Assembly (NCBI RefSeq): GCF_003243465.1 | Contig: NZ_QFQZ01000021.1 | Coordinates: 1-58,446 of the forward strand | Direction of reading: 5' to 3' | DNA length: 58,446 bases | Origin: Caulobacter segnis | Lineage (GTDB): Bacteria > Pseudomonadota > Alphaproteobacteria > Caulobacterales > Caulobacteraceae | Part shown: in pieces, positions 9,907 to 17,567 of the stretch | Numbering within the stretch: position 1 is the first letter of the stretch | How the letters are laid out: each line of letters begins with the position of its first letter | Position numbers and translations under genes: made by a program | The notes under the pieces: model-generated | The model's input: the letters and a program-made list of their open reading frames with translations, nothing else | What the model was told of the DNA's origin: nothing | The model's database searches: none

Positions 9907-12051
9907 TCACAGCGCGTACTTGAGGGTGACGAGGTAAGTCCGGGGATCGGGGAAGTTCAGCAGGTAGATCCCCGTCGACGGCGTGTAGGTGGAGCTGACC
10001 GCCTTCTGCGAATTGAGGATGTTGCGGACCGACAGGCTGACGGCCCACCGCGGGTCGGGCGTGGTCCAGGTCGCGACGCCGTTCAGGAAGCCTTGCGAGG
10101 GGATGTTGTTCTGGCCGCCAGCAGCCGGCGTGGCGCTGGTGACGATCCCGCTCTGCCACTGAGCGTTCAGGCCAAGCCGCACGGAGCCCGGGATGTCGAG
10201 CGCCGGGTCGTAGGTCACGCCGCCCGAAACACTCCAGCGGGGCGAGTTCAGCAGGCGGTTGCCGTCGGCGTTCACCCCGGCGCCGCCGGCGCCCTTGTAG
10301 TCGTCGTAGATCGCGTAAAGCCATCCGACGCTAAACTGGGCGCCCAGACGCTCGGTCGGGCGCGCGTCGGTCTCAAGCTCGACGCCATAGGTGTCGGCCT
10401 TGCCCGCGTTGCCTCGGCGGCTGCCGACATAGGCCGGATCGTAGAACGAGACCTGCAGATCCTGATAGTCGTTGTAGAAGGCGGCGAGGTTCGCCCGCAG
10501 TCGCTGGTCGAAGAGCTGGGTCTTCAGGCCCGTCTCGTAGGTGGTTACGTCCTCGGGCGCGAAGGGCAGGGTGGCTAGGTCCAGGCGTGTGGCCCGGTTA
10601 TCGAAGCCGCCCGACTTGAAACCCTTCGAATAGCTGACGTACTGCAGGACGTCCGGCGTCCACTGGAACTGGGCCGAGACCTTGGGCGTGATCGCTGACC
10701 AGGTCTTGTCGGCCTTGCCCTTGATCGACTGCGACACGACCTGGCCCGCCAGATTCAGGCCCTTGTTGTCGAAGACGAATTCCTTCTCCTCGTTGGTCCA
10801 GCGTAGGCCGCCGGTCAGCGAGAGGCGCTCGCTCGCCTTCCAGGTCGCCTCGCCGAAGACCGCATAGGCGTCGGTGTTGGTGATGTTGTGGGCCCGGGCC
10901 AAGTTGTAGTTGCCGGGCGTCACCGTAGGGTCGGTCGCTTGGGCGTTGCGGCGGCTGTAGCCGTCGCGCTGCACGAAGAAGCGCTCGTGCAGATAGAAGA
11001 GCCCGCTGGTGAAGGTCAGAGCGCCGAAGTCGCCGTTCAGCTGCAGTTCCTGGGTGGCGTACTGATCGTTGTAATGGATCAGGTTCTTCTGGATCAGCGC
11101 CGCCTCGCCGTCGTTGTCATAGGCGACCGGATTGAGGTTGAAACCGCAATACGAGCTGATCGACTTCAGTTTCAGCTGGTCGGTCAGGTCGTACTGCACG
11201 CGTAGCGAGACGCTGGCCTGGTCGAGGTCCTGGACGGGCTCGACCTCAGAGTAAGACCGATCCTTGCGGAACGCGCCGCCGGGCTGCTTGACCGCGATAT
11301 AGCTCCGCGTGTCGCTGCGATCGCGCAGGGCGTTGACCGTCAGCAGGGCGTCCAGCCGATCGGTCGGGGTCCAGCGCAGCTTGGCGCGGAAGGCGTCGAG
11401 GTCGATCCGGTTGACGTCGTGGTTCAGCGTCGGGTCGAAGGTGACGCCGTCGCGCTTGTGGTGAATGTACGAGAAGCTGCCCGAGAGCTTGTCCTGAACC
11501 AGCGGCCCCTCGATCAGCGCCCGGACATCGACCGCGCCATAGTTTCCCAGGCCCACCTCAGCCTTGGCGCGCAGCGTCTGGCCTGGATCGCGGGTGATGA
11601 CGCGTAGAGCACCGGCGCTGGAGTTGCGGCCGTAGAGCGTGCCCTGAGGGCCACGCAGCACCTCGACCCGCTCCAGGTCGTTGAACTCGACCATCGAGCC
11701 GATCTGGCGCGGGATGTAGACGTCGTCGACATAGACGGCCAGCACCGGCTCCTGGATCGGATCGGCCTCGCCGACGCCGCGCAGGGCATAAGTCTGGGTC
11801 GTGTGGCTGATCGTGACCCGGCTGATCGACAGGTTGGGGATCTGGCCGGACAGGTCGCGGAGGTTGTCGATCTTGCGATCGGCCAGAACCTGCTGGCCGA
11901 AGGCCGAGATGGCGATGGCGGTCTTCTGCAGGTCTGTCGCGCGCCGCTCGGCGGTGACGATGACCTGCTCGACGGCGGGCGCGACGCCATCGGCGGCAGG
12001 TGTCGGCTCGGCGGCCTTCGCCGTTCCGAAAGCGGCGAGGCCTGAGCTCAA
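9907..12051 (-). CDS. TonB-dependent receptor of the organosulfur operon
   Basis: Outer-membrane receptor with TonB box-like EQVIVTAERR, a plug domain (VYVDDVYIPRQIGSM, VEVLRGPQGTLYGRNSSAGA) and a 22-strand barrel ending PRTYLVTLKYAL. Its stop lies three bases before the dioxygenase start, so it probably imports the operon's sulfur compound. The start shown is a TTG inside the signal peptide. Upstream in frame the translation NRRLRTLLLLSSGLAAFGTAKA is a good signal sequence, but there is no in-frame ATG before a stop. The only nearby ATG (12083-12085) is out of frame by one base, so the 5' end carries either a CTG start (12067-12069) or a frameshift. Confidence 0.85.
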   Translation of the reverse strand: MSSGLAAFGTAKAAEPTPAADGVAPAVEQVIVTAERRATDLQKTAIAISAFGQQVLADRKIDNLRDLSGQIPNLSISRVTISHTTQTYALRGVGEADPIQEPVLAVYVDDVYIPRQIGSMVEFNDLERVEVLRGPQGTLYGRNSSAGALRVITRDPGQTLRAKAEVGLGNYGAVDVRALIEGPLVQDKLSGSFSYIHHKRDGVTFDPTLNHDVNRIDLDAFRAKLRWTPTDRLDALLTVNALRDRSDTRSYIAVKQPGGAFRKDRSYSEVEPVQDLDQASVSLRVQYDLTDQLKLKSISSYCGFNLNPVAYDNDGEAALIQKNLIHYNDQYATQELQLNGDFGALTFTSGLFYLHERFFVQRDGYSRRNAQATDPTVTPGNYNLARAHNITNTDAYAVFGEATWKASERLSLTGGLRWTNEEKEFVFDNKGLNLAGQVVSQSIKGKADKTWSAITPKVSAQFQWTPDVLQYVSYSKGFKSGGFDNRATRLDLATLPFAPEDVTTYETGLKTQLFDQRLRANLAAFYNDYQDLQVSFYDPAYVGSRRGNAGKADTYGVELETDARPTERLGAQFSVGWLYAIYDDYKGAGGAGVNADGNRLLNSPRWSVSGGVTYDPALDIPGSVRLGLNAQWQSGIVTSATPAAGGQNNIPSQGFLNGVATWTTPDPRWAVSLSVRNILNSQKAVSSTYTPSTGIYLLNFPDPRTYLVTLKYAL

Positions 12052-12213
12052 AAGTAGAAGAGTTCGCAGACGGCGATTGCCGCATATCTATCCCCGATTT
12101 ATTTCATAGGGATTTGCCATCTGCTCAATCGCAACTCAACGAATATAAAATCTTCAAGTGAGTAGTTTTACTTAAATCATAAATGATGATGATCTATATT
12201 TGTTTTCCTCAAT

Positions 12214-12703
12214 CTATTTGAAATAAGGCGTCAGCCGGTCGTCCCAGAGCGGCTTCACCTCGACGCGCTCCGGAATGATCTTGGCGGCCGCGAAGGTGTC
12301 GGCCACGGCCTGTTGCGAGGCGATCGCCGCGTCGCTGATCGGCTCCAGGATCGAAGCCGTGCTGCGTTCGCGGAACTCCTGCTCGTAGTAGGCTTGCTTG
12401 ATCCCCGTGGCCTGGGCCCGAACCCGCGCCCAGCGCACGCCGTCCGCATTGATCCAGTCGAACACCTTGCGATAGCGGCGGACATAATCGCCGATGGCGG
12501 CCAGCCGCGTGGGATCGTCCAGCGCCTCCTTGGACGCGGTGATCAGATAGTTGCCGGAGAGAATGCCCTGGGCCGTGGTCAGGACCCGGGCGCCAGCCTC
12601 GCGCGCCTGGTAGACGATCACGCCATAGATGATCCAGGCGTCGAGCGCGCCGCTCTGGAAGGCAGCCAAGCCGTCCTGCGGCGACAGGGCCACGGGCATG
12701 ATC
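12214..12703 (-). pseudogene. ssuA: Aliphatic sulfonate ABC substrate-binding protein, C-terminal half only
   Basis: Encodes about 160 residues matching the second half of SsuA/TauA-like periplasmic binding proteins: PQDGLAAFQSGALDAWIIYG, then GILSGNYLITASKEALDDP, and a stop after TPYFK. The N-terminal lobe and signal peptide are absent, replaced on the same strand by the opening of a resolvase gene in another frame. The open frame could start at ATG 12697-12699, but a half binding protein would be non-functional and unexported. No permease or ATPase gene (SsuB/SsuC) is present. Its position upstream of the receptor shows the operon once had a sulfonate ABC system. Confidence 0.82.
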
Positions 12704-12799
12704 CGAGAAAATTCGCTCGCAACCGGCGCGCGTCAGCGCATCGGCCTGGAGATCCAGACGCTGGTCGGCGGTCGATACACGAGCGTAGCCAATTAGCAT
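12704..12799 (-). pseudogene. Serine resolvase (TnpR/Hin type) N-terminal fragment
   Basis: The first 32 codons of a serine recombinase, starting MLIGYARVSTADQRLDLQ with the catalytic Ser in RVSTADQ, and continuing DALTRAGCERIF as in Tn3-type resolvases. Immediately after ERIFS the sequence becomes the ssuA-like gene in a different frame. It marks the breakpoint of a transposon or resolvase-mediated rearrangement. Nothing else of the transposon is recognisable nearby. Confidence 0.82.
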
Positions 12800-13078
12800 G
12801 CTGTCATTGTCTCAAATCTCATCCGGACCGCCAAACGCGCGCGTTTGATTTCGCGACACGGTTTCAGGACCCCTCACATTCAAGTCAGCCGGGGAGGGCG
12901 GATCGCGCGAGAAGGGGGCCGATTAACCTGCGTTTTTCGGACAGCGCACTTTGCACAAGTGTTGGCCTCCCAGCAGCAAACTCATCAAATCATAGCAGCA
13001 CGAATTTCTGCTGGGTTTCGGCTAGAGCTAGCAACGTCCAATAGCTATGGCGGGTGGACCCACGCCTCTATTTCGAGA
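12800..13078. other. Non-coding scar beside the resolvase fragment
   Basis: Carries the upstream flank of the broken resolvase gene, the position where a res site would lie in a Tn3-type element. I see no complete terminal inverted repeat, no transposase frame and no convincing gene. Composition is more mixed than the neighbouring core genes, with AT-rich patches near 12960-13050. Confidence 0.4.
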
Positions 13079-13393
13079 TCACTTAACTGCTCGGCAGAGC
13101 TGGGCATTGCTCCAGACGGTCATGTGCGGAGACGCGCAGACCACGCCGCCTGGGTGACTGGGCGTAACGGAGCCTGATGGCGTTGTCTTCTCGGTGTCTT
13201 GGTAGGGGATCCATCGGATGATCATCACCCCCGCAAAGGCGGCTACACCACCGAGCGCCATCCCGCCCAGATATCGCCAATCGAAATTGTGCGAAATTGC
13301 GAGGAGCACGAGGCATATACCTATCAGGCCTCCGCCCCCTTGGACGAGCAAACAAGACACCTGTCTAATGCTTGCTTGGGTACCAGGGGACAT
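13079..13393 (-). CDS. Possible small membrane protein, unknown
   Basis: An open frame of 104 residues with two consecutive hydrophobic segments, GGGGLIGICLVLLAIS (about 19-34) and YLGGMALGGVAAFAGVMIIRW (about 41-61), followed by a polar tail. The pattern fits a small two-helix inner-membrane protein. There is no recognised domain, the last 35 residues look less protein-like, and the start codon is not backed by a strong ribosome-binding site. It sits in the accessory patch next to the resolvase scar. It may be spurious. Confidence 0.35.
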   Translation of the reverse strand: MSPGTQASIRQVSCLLVQGGGGLIGICLVLLAISHNFDWRYLGGMALGGVAAFAGVMIIRWIPYQDTEKTTPSGSVTPSHPGGVVCASPHMTVWSNAQLCRAVK

Positions 13394-13495
13394 CCCGATC
13401 GCATCTCTAGTTTAGGTGAGCCATGCACCATTCGGGGGCGGGCCGCATTCAGGAAGCGTAGCAGCCTCTCCCGACAAATCCGACGGCACGCTTCT

Positions 13496-13744
13496 TCAAC
13501 GTGGAGCGCAAGGCCAAGTCGAGAGCGACACCTCCGCGAGCATTGCGAGGAGCCCGCCCTTGATCTCTTGGCGTAGGAACTCAAACTCGTCAGCGTCTTC
13601 GCTGCGGCTCAGTATCTGACGGAACGCAAATACTCCCACCTCAAGGTAGGCGGCTGGGGCTGGCCCCTGGCCGGCGGCCACTAACCGGCCGACCAGTTCA
13701 GTGACGCCAGCACCCACTTCGTCGCTGGTTGGAGCGAAAATCAC
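13496..13744 (-). CDS. Small hypothetical protein
   Basis: 82-residue frame, MIFAPTSDEVGAGVTELVG... with acidic SEDADEFEFLRQEIKGG in the middle. No known domain is recognised. It is divergently oriented from the XRE regulator 48 bases away, the geometry of a regulator and its target, but no ribosome-binding site or motif settles whether it is expressed. Confidence 0.3.
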   Translation of the reverse strand: MIFAPTSDEVGAGVTELVGRLVAAGQGPAPAAYLEVGVFAFRQILSRSEDADEFEFLRQEIKGGLLAMLAEVSLSTWPCAPR

Positions 13745-13791
13745 ACTGATAGTGTGTAGAGCGTGGTGGCAAAGTCCGCAAGTTCCAATAT

Positions 13792-14010
13792 GTGCCAGCG
13801 GATCCGGAACTTCGTACGATTGGGCAGGCGGTACGTCGACGCCGGCTTGAGCTCGGCATGAGCCAGGAAGAGCTCGCCGATGCGGCGGGGCTGCACCGAA
13901 ACTATGTCGGTGGGATTGAGCGAGGCGAGCGGAACGTAGGCGTGAAGGCGATACTAGTGCTCGCGCGCGCTCTAGCCACGCGCCCTGGGACTCTTTTCGA
14001 CGCCTACTGA
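13792..14010 (+). CDS. XRE-family helix-turn-helix regulator
   Basis: 72-residue single-domain DNA-binding protein. The Cro/C1-type helix-turn-helix covers residues 8-65: IGQAVRRRRLELGMSQEELADAAGLHRNYVGGIERGERN, then a conserved LVLARAL helix and a short end TLFDAY. The start is GTG at 13792, because a stop lies upstream in frame and the ATG at 13790 is in another frame. Solo HTH_3 proteins of this type are common on mobile DNA and in restriction or toxin modules, but no partner gene is recognisable. Its location next to the resolvase scar fits acquired DNA. Confidence 0.72.
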   Translation: MPADPELRTIGQAVRRRRLELGMSQEELADAAGLHRNYVGGIERGERNVGVKAILVLARALATRPGTLFDAY

Positions 14011-14235
14011 CTCATTGGCGACCTTAGGAACGTCCGCTTTCTGGCGGCGGGGATCGTGCTGATGACTAGGGCTCAGACTTGGCTCATCGCCGGTTGGATA
14101 AAGACGTCGGACAGCTTCGCTTTAGGCTGCGGCGGGCGCTGCTTTGGCCGGCGGCGGAATGACGAATATGCTGGCTGCAGAACTCGTCCCGTGTCATCGC
14201 CTGATAGAAAGCGAAGCTAGACTCAAACCGGGGAC

Positions 14236-16164
14236 ATGGGCATGGCGCTTGTGAAGACCACGACTTTGGCCGGTCGCGCCAAGTCGCGCACGAGCAACGA
14301 GCCGGCGCCGGTCGAGGCGCAGGCTGCAAAACGCAAGTCGACGCGCGTCTCCGCATCCCGGCGCGAAACCGCGTACGAGCGCATCGGCGCCGCGGTGCTC
14401 GAGCTTGGCAGCGGGATCGCCGAGGCGGCGGGATCCGTTGAAGAGCTGCGCCTGGCGCTTTCCGAAATCGCCGCTGGCGCCGAGGAAGCGGCCGGCGCCG
14501 CTCATGAATCGTTGGCCGCGATCACCGCCATGACCGCCTCGTTCGCGCAAGCTCGGGAACGCGCCGAAGTCGCCCGCCAGCGCGCTGACGCCCTGCAACT
14601 TTTGCTTACCGAGTCTGGAGCGGCGATCGCGGCTTCCGTGAAGGCTGTTCTCGGAAATGCGCGCCGCCAGGTCGCCACCATGGAAACCGTGGCGGCGCTG
14701 GAAGCCCACGCGGAGCGGATCGGTGAGATCACCAGCGGGGTGGCCGACCTCGCCGACCAGACCAATCTCCTGGCCCTGAACGCCTCGATCGAGGCGACGC
14801 GGGTGGGTGAGCACGGCCGCGGGTTCGCGATCATCGCCGACGAGGTTCGGACTCTGGCGGAGGTGGCCGAGCGGCGATCTCAAGCGATCGCCGCCGCGGT
14901 CGTGGCGGTTGCCGGGGGCGTGAAGGATATTGGTGACCGTTTGCGCGGGTCCGCCGCCCAAGCCGAAGCCGACGCCGCTTCCGCTGAGAGCGTGACTACG
15001 TCGCTCGACCAGATTCGATCGGAAATGGCGCGACTGGGCGAGGATAGCCAAGCGATCCTCATCGCCGCCGTCGAGGCGGTCGGCGCGGCCAATGAGGCGA
15101 GACGGGGCGCCGAGAGCATCGCCAGCGCCGCCGAGGAGCAGGCCGCCGCCGCGGCGGAGGCCCAGCGTTCGGTGCAGCAGCAAGGCCAGTCGCTGGAGCA
15201 GAGCGAAACGGCGGCGCGGTTATTGGAAGGTCTCACCGACTGTCTCGTGGAAAATGAGCAGGCGAATGACGCCGCCCAGCAGACGTCGGCCGCCGCCGAG
15301 GAGCTCTCGGCGGCGATCCAGGAACTGGCCGGAGCGGCCGCCGAGATCCAGATCGCGATCGATCAAATCGCCCGCGGCGCGCACGCCCAGGCGGCGGCGA
15401 CCCAGCAAGCCAGCACCGCCATGGCGCAGATTGAAACGGCCGCGGAACTCTCGGCCACCAACGCGGCCGCCAGCGCCGAGCGTATTGGATCGACCCAAGT
15501 GCAGCTCCGCGAGGGGCGAGCGCTGGTGACGCACTTGGTCGACGGCGTGTCGACGGCGAACGAGAATGTCGTTTCGATCCTGGCGCGCATGGACAGCCTT
15601 GAAGACGAGATGGGGGCGATCGGGAAGCTCGTCGATGGTCTGGCGCTCGTCGCCGTCCAGACCACCATGCTCGCCACCAGCGGGGCCGTGGAAGCGGCGC
15701 GCGCGGGCGATGTTGGCGAAGGTTTCGCCGTCGTCTCCGCTGATATCAGGACGCTGGCGCGGGACTGCGCTTCGAACGCCGAGGATGTTGGCGCCCTGGT
15801 CGCCAAGATCGGCGCGCAATTGAGCAAGGCCCGGCGCGAGATAGAACAGGCTCTGGCCCTGGGAGAGGCGGAGGTTGATCGAAACCGCGCGATCGTGGAA
15901 CGCTTGGCGCTGGTTGAGCACGACGCGACGAACTTGCGGGCGGGCGCCGACGAGATCGCCGATGGCGCGGCGAGCGTGATGACGCTGAGCTCTCAGGTTC
16001 TGACTGGCGTCAGCCACATCGCCGCGGCGGCCGAGGAAGCTAGTTCCGCTTCCGCCCAGGCGGCCATCGCCGCTCGCCAGCAGTCGCAGGTAGCCGAGGA
16101 TCTCGCCGCAGCCATCGAAGAGATCGCCCTGTTGGCCAACGAACTGCAGACATCCAGAGCTTGA
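14236..16164 (+). CDS. Cytoplasmic chemoreceptor (MCP) with two signalling tips
   Basis: 642 residues, almost all heptad-like helix, with no membrane segment and no recognisable sensor domain, so a soluble receptor. The usual MCP hairpin tip is present at about 164-210 (ITSGVADLADQTNLLALNAS, then EATRVGEHGRGFAIIADEVRTLAE). A second, diverged tip lies at about 463-510 (KLVDGLALVAVQTTMLATSG, then VEAARAGDVGEGFAVVSADIRTLARD). Ordinary MCPs have one. It is the first gene of the che operon, and its stop overlaps the next gene. It would nest CheA/CheW arrays in the cytoplasm; the input signal is unknown, possibly the adjacent kinase's or a redox/metabolic cue. Confidence 0.9.
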   Translation: MGMALVKTTTLAGRAKSRTSNEPAPVEAQAAKRKSTRVSASRRETAYERIGAAVLELGSGIAEAAGSVEELRLALSEIAAGAEEAAGAAHESLAAITAMTASFAQARERAEVARQRADALQLLLTESGAAIAASVKAVLGNARRQVATMETVAALEAHAERIGEITSGVADLADQTNLLALNASIEATRVGEHGRGFAIIADEVRTLAEVAERRSQAIAAAVVAVAGGVKDIGDRLRGSAAQAEADAASAESVTTSLDQIRSEMARLGEDSQAILIAAVEAVGAANEARRGAESIASAAEEQAAAAAEAQRSVQQQGQSLEQSETAARLLEGLTDCLVENEQANDAAQQTSAAAEELSAAIQELAGAAAEIQIAIDQIARGAHAQAAATQQASTAMAQIETAAELSATNAAASAERIGSTQVQLREGRALVTHLVDGVSTANENVVSILARMDSLEDEMGAIGKLVDGLALVAVQTTMLATSGAVEAARAGDVGEGFAVVSADIRTLARDCASNAEDVGALVAKIGAQLSKARREIEQALALGEAEVDRNRAIVERLALVEHDATNLRAGADEIADGAASVMTLSSQVLTGVSHIAAAAEEASSASAQAAIAARQQSQVAEDLAAAIEEIALLANELQTSRA

Positions 16165-16169
16165 GATTG

Positions 16170-17567
16170 ATGGCAGCGAGCGCGCGCCAGAGGCTGACTG
16201 TCCGCGCTGGCGACACGACACTCTGGATTGACGCCTCAAGCATCGTCGAAGTCGTGCGCACGCCGCGGTTAACCCGTACCCCGCATGGACCGCCGTCCTT
16301 ACTCGGCCTGGCTCAACATCGCGGCGGCGTCCTCCCCGTGATATCGACCTCTGAACTCCTGGGTGTCGCCGGCGCTCGCCCTGAACGCGTCGTGGTGCTC
16401 GGCCGCGGCGCGCCGATCGGACTGGCGGTCGATGCGGTGGGCGAACTGGAAAGCGCCGCGCTGCTCGGGGAGCCGGAAGGAGCCCGCAGGGTCTTGGAAA
16501 ACCAAGACGGGACAAGTCGCCTCGATCTGGATGAGGCCTTGCTGGCGCATTTCGAGCCCTTTTCGCTCGCGGGACGCCAAGCCGCGCGTCGTGACGCCGC
16601 TCGCCCGGCGCAGTTGACCCAGACCCAGTCGGCGGCTCGCTCTTTTCTAAGCTTTTGGGTGTCCGGTCAGATCTACGCCGTTCCCCTCCAGGACGTCAGG
16701 GAGGTCGCTGACGCAGAGCGCGCTCTCAGCGCCTCGGGCGCGGCGCGTGACACCGTTGAATTTCGGGGCTCAATTCTGCCGGTGATCGTGCTCGGCGACC
16801 GGCTTGGCCTCGCCGCAGCCGCTACAGCAAAGAGACTGATTATCGTCGGAGTGGGCGCTGGGGCGCTGGCGATGGTGGTCGATCAGATCGGCGCGGTCAT
16901 CCGTCTGGACGATGCTCGGGTAGGCAAGGCTCCGAGCCTCTTCAACCGGCGCGACGACCAAGCCGTGATCGCATCGGTTTTGCGGATGCCCGATGGCAAG
17001 GGTGTCATCTCCGTTCTGTCGGTCGACAGCCTGATCGGAGACAGCTTTACTCAGTCCGCGGGCGGCGCAGCCACCCCCAACGGGAGCACGTCGGCCGAGG
17101 GGCGTTCATCGGAGCTAGGCTCAAGGCGGGCCCTTATCGTGGGCTCGGGGAGCGAACTTCGCGGCTTGCCCATGGAGATGGTGCGCGAGGTGATCCGTCG
17201 CCCTACTCGCTTGGCGAGGCCGCCGAGGTCGCCCTCCAAGCTCCAGGGGGTGATCAATCTGCGCGGCCGCGTGATCCCCGTTATCAGGGACTGGGCCGGC
17301 CCGAGCGTTTCGGGCGATCCAGCATACATCGTCGTCGCGTCGATCAGCGAGCGCTGGTTGGGCCTGCTCACCGACCGCGTTGTCGGCGTGGTGGACGCGC
17401 CTTGGGAAACGTCGATGCTCGAGCGAACCCGCGGCGGCAACTCGCCATTTCAAGGGGTGATCGGGCACGGAGGGGCGACTGTCCCGTTGATTGATCCCGA
17501 CGCGCTTAGGCGATCCGCCGAAACGGACTTGGCGAGTCATACCGGCAGAGGAAAAGCCTCACATTGA
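16170..17567 (+). CDS. CheW-type adaptor with three CheW domains
   Basis: 465-residue chemotaxis adaptor, roughly three times the length of CheW. Domain 1 (about 5-110) has LTVRAGDTTLWIDASSIVEVV and GGVLPVISTSELLG. Domain 2 (about 155-265) has FLSFWVSGQIYAVPLQDVREV and FRGSILPVIVLGDRLG. Domain 3 (about 315-430) has LRGLPMEMVREVIR and GVINLRGRVIPVIRDW. Each repeats the beta-barrel pattern that couples receptors to CheA. A TTG at 16161 overlapping the mcp stop would add three residues; ATG at 16170 was chosen. The stop overlaps cheB. Multi-CheW proteins are known but uncommon. Confidence 0.9.
   Translation: MAASARQRLTVRAGDTTLWIDASSIVEVVRTPRLTRTPHGPPSLLGLAQHRGGVLPVISTSELLGVAGARPERVVVLGRGAPIGLAVDAVGELESAALLGEPEGARRVLENQDGTSRLDLDEALLAHFEPFSLAGRQAARRDAARPAQLTQTQSAARSFLSFWVSGQIYAVPLQDVREVADAERALSASGAARDTVEFRGSILPVIVLGDRLGLAAAATAKRLIIVGVGAGALAMVVDQIGAVIRLDDARVGKAPSLFNRRDDQAVIASVLRMPDGKGVISVLSVDSLIGDSFTQSAGGAATPNGSTSAEGRSSELGSRRALIVGSGSELRGLPMEMVREVIRRPTRLARPPRSPSKLQGVINLRGRVIPVIRDWAGPSVSGDPAYIVVASISERWLGLLTDRVVGVVDAPWETSMLERTRGGNSPFQGVIGHGGATVPLIDPDALRRSAETDLASHTGRGKASH

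Noticed and set aside
12209..12799. A single 196-residue gene reading from resolvase start to the ssuA end
   Set aside because: It is a chance open frame: the first 32 residues are resolvase, the rest is the ssuA-like gene out of frame.
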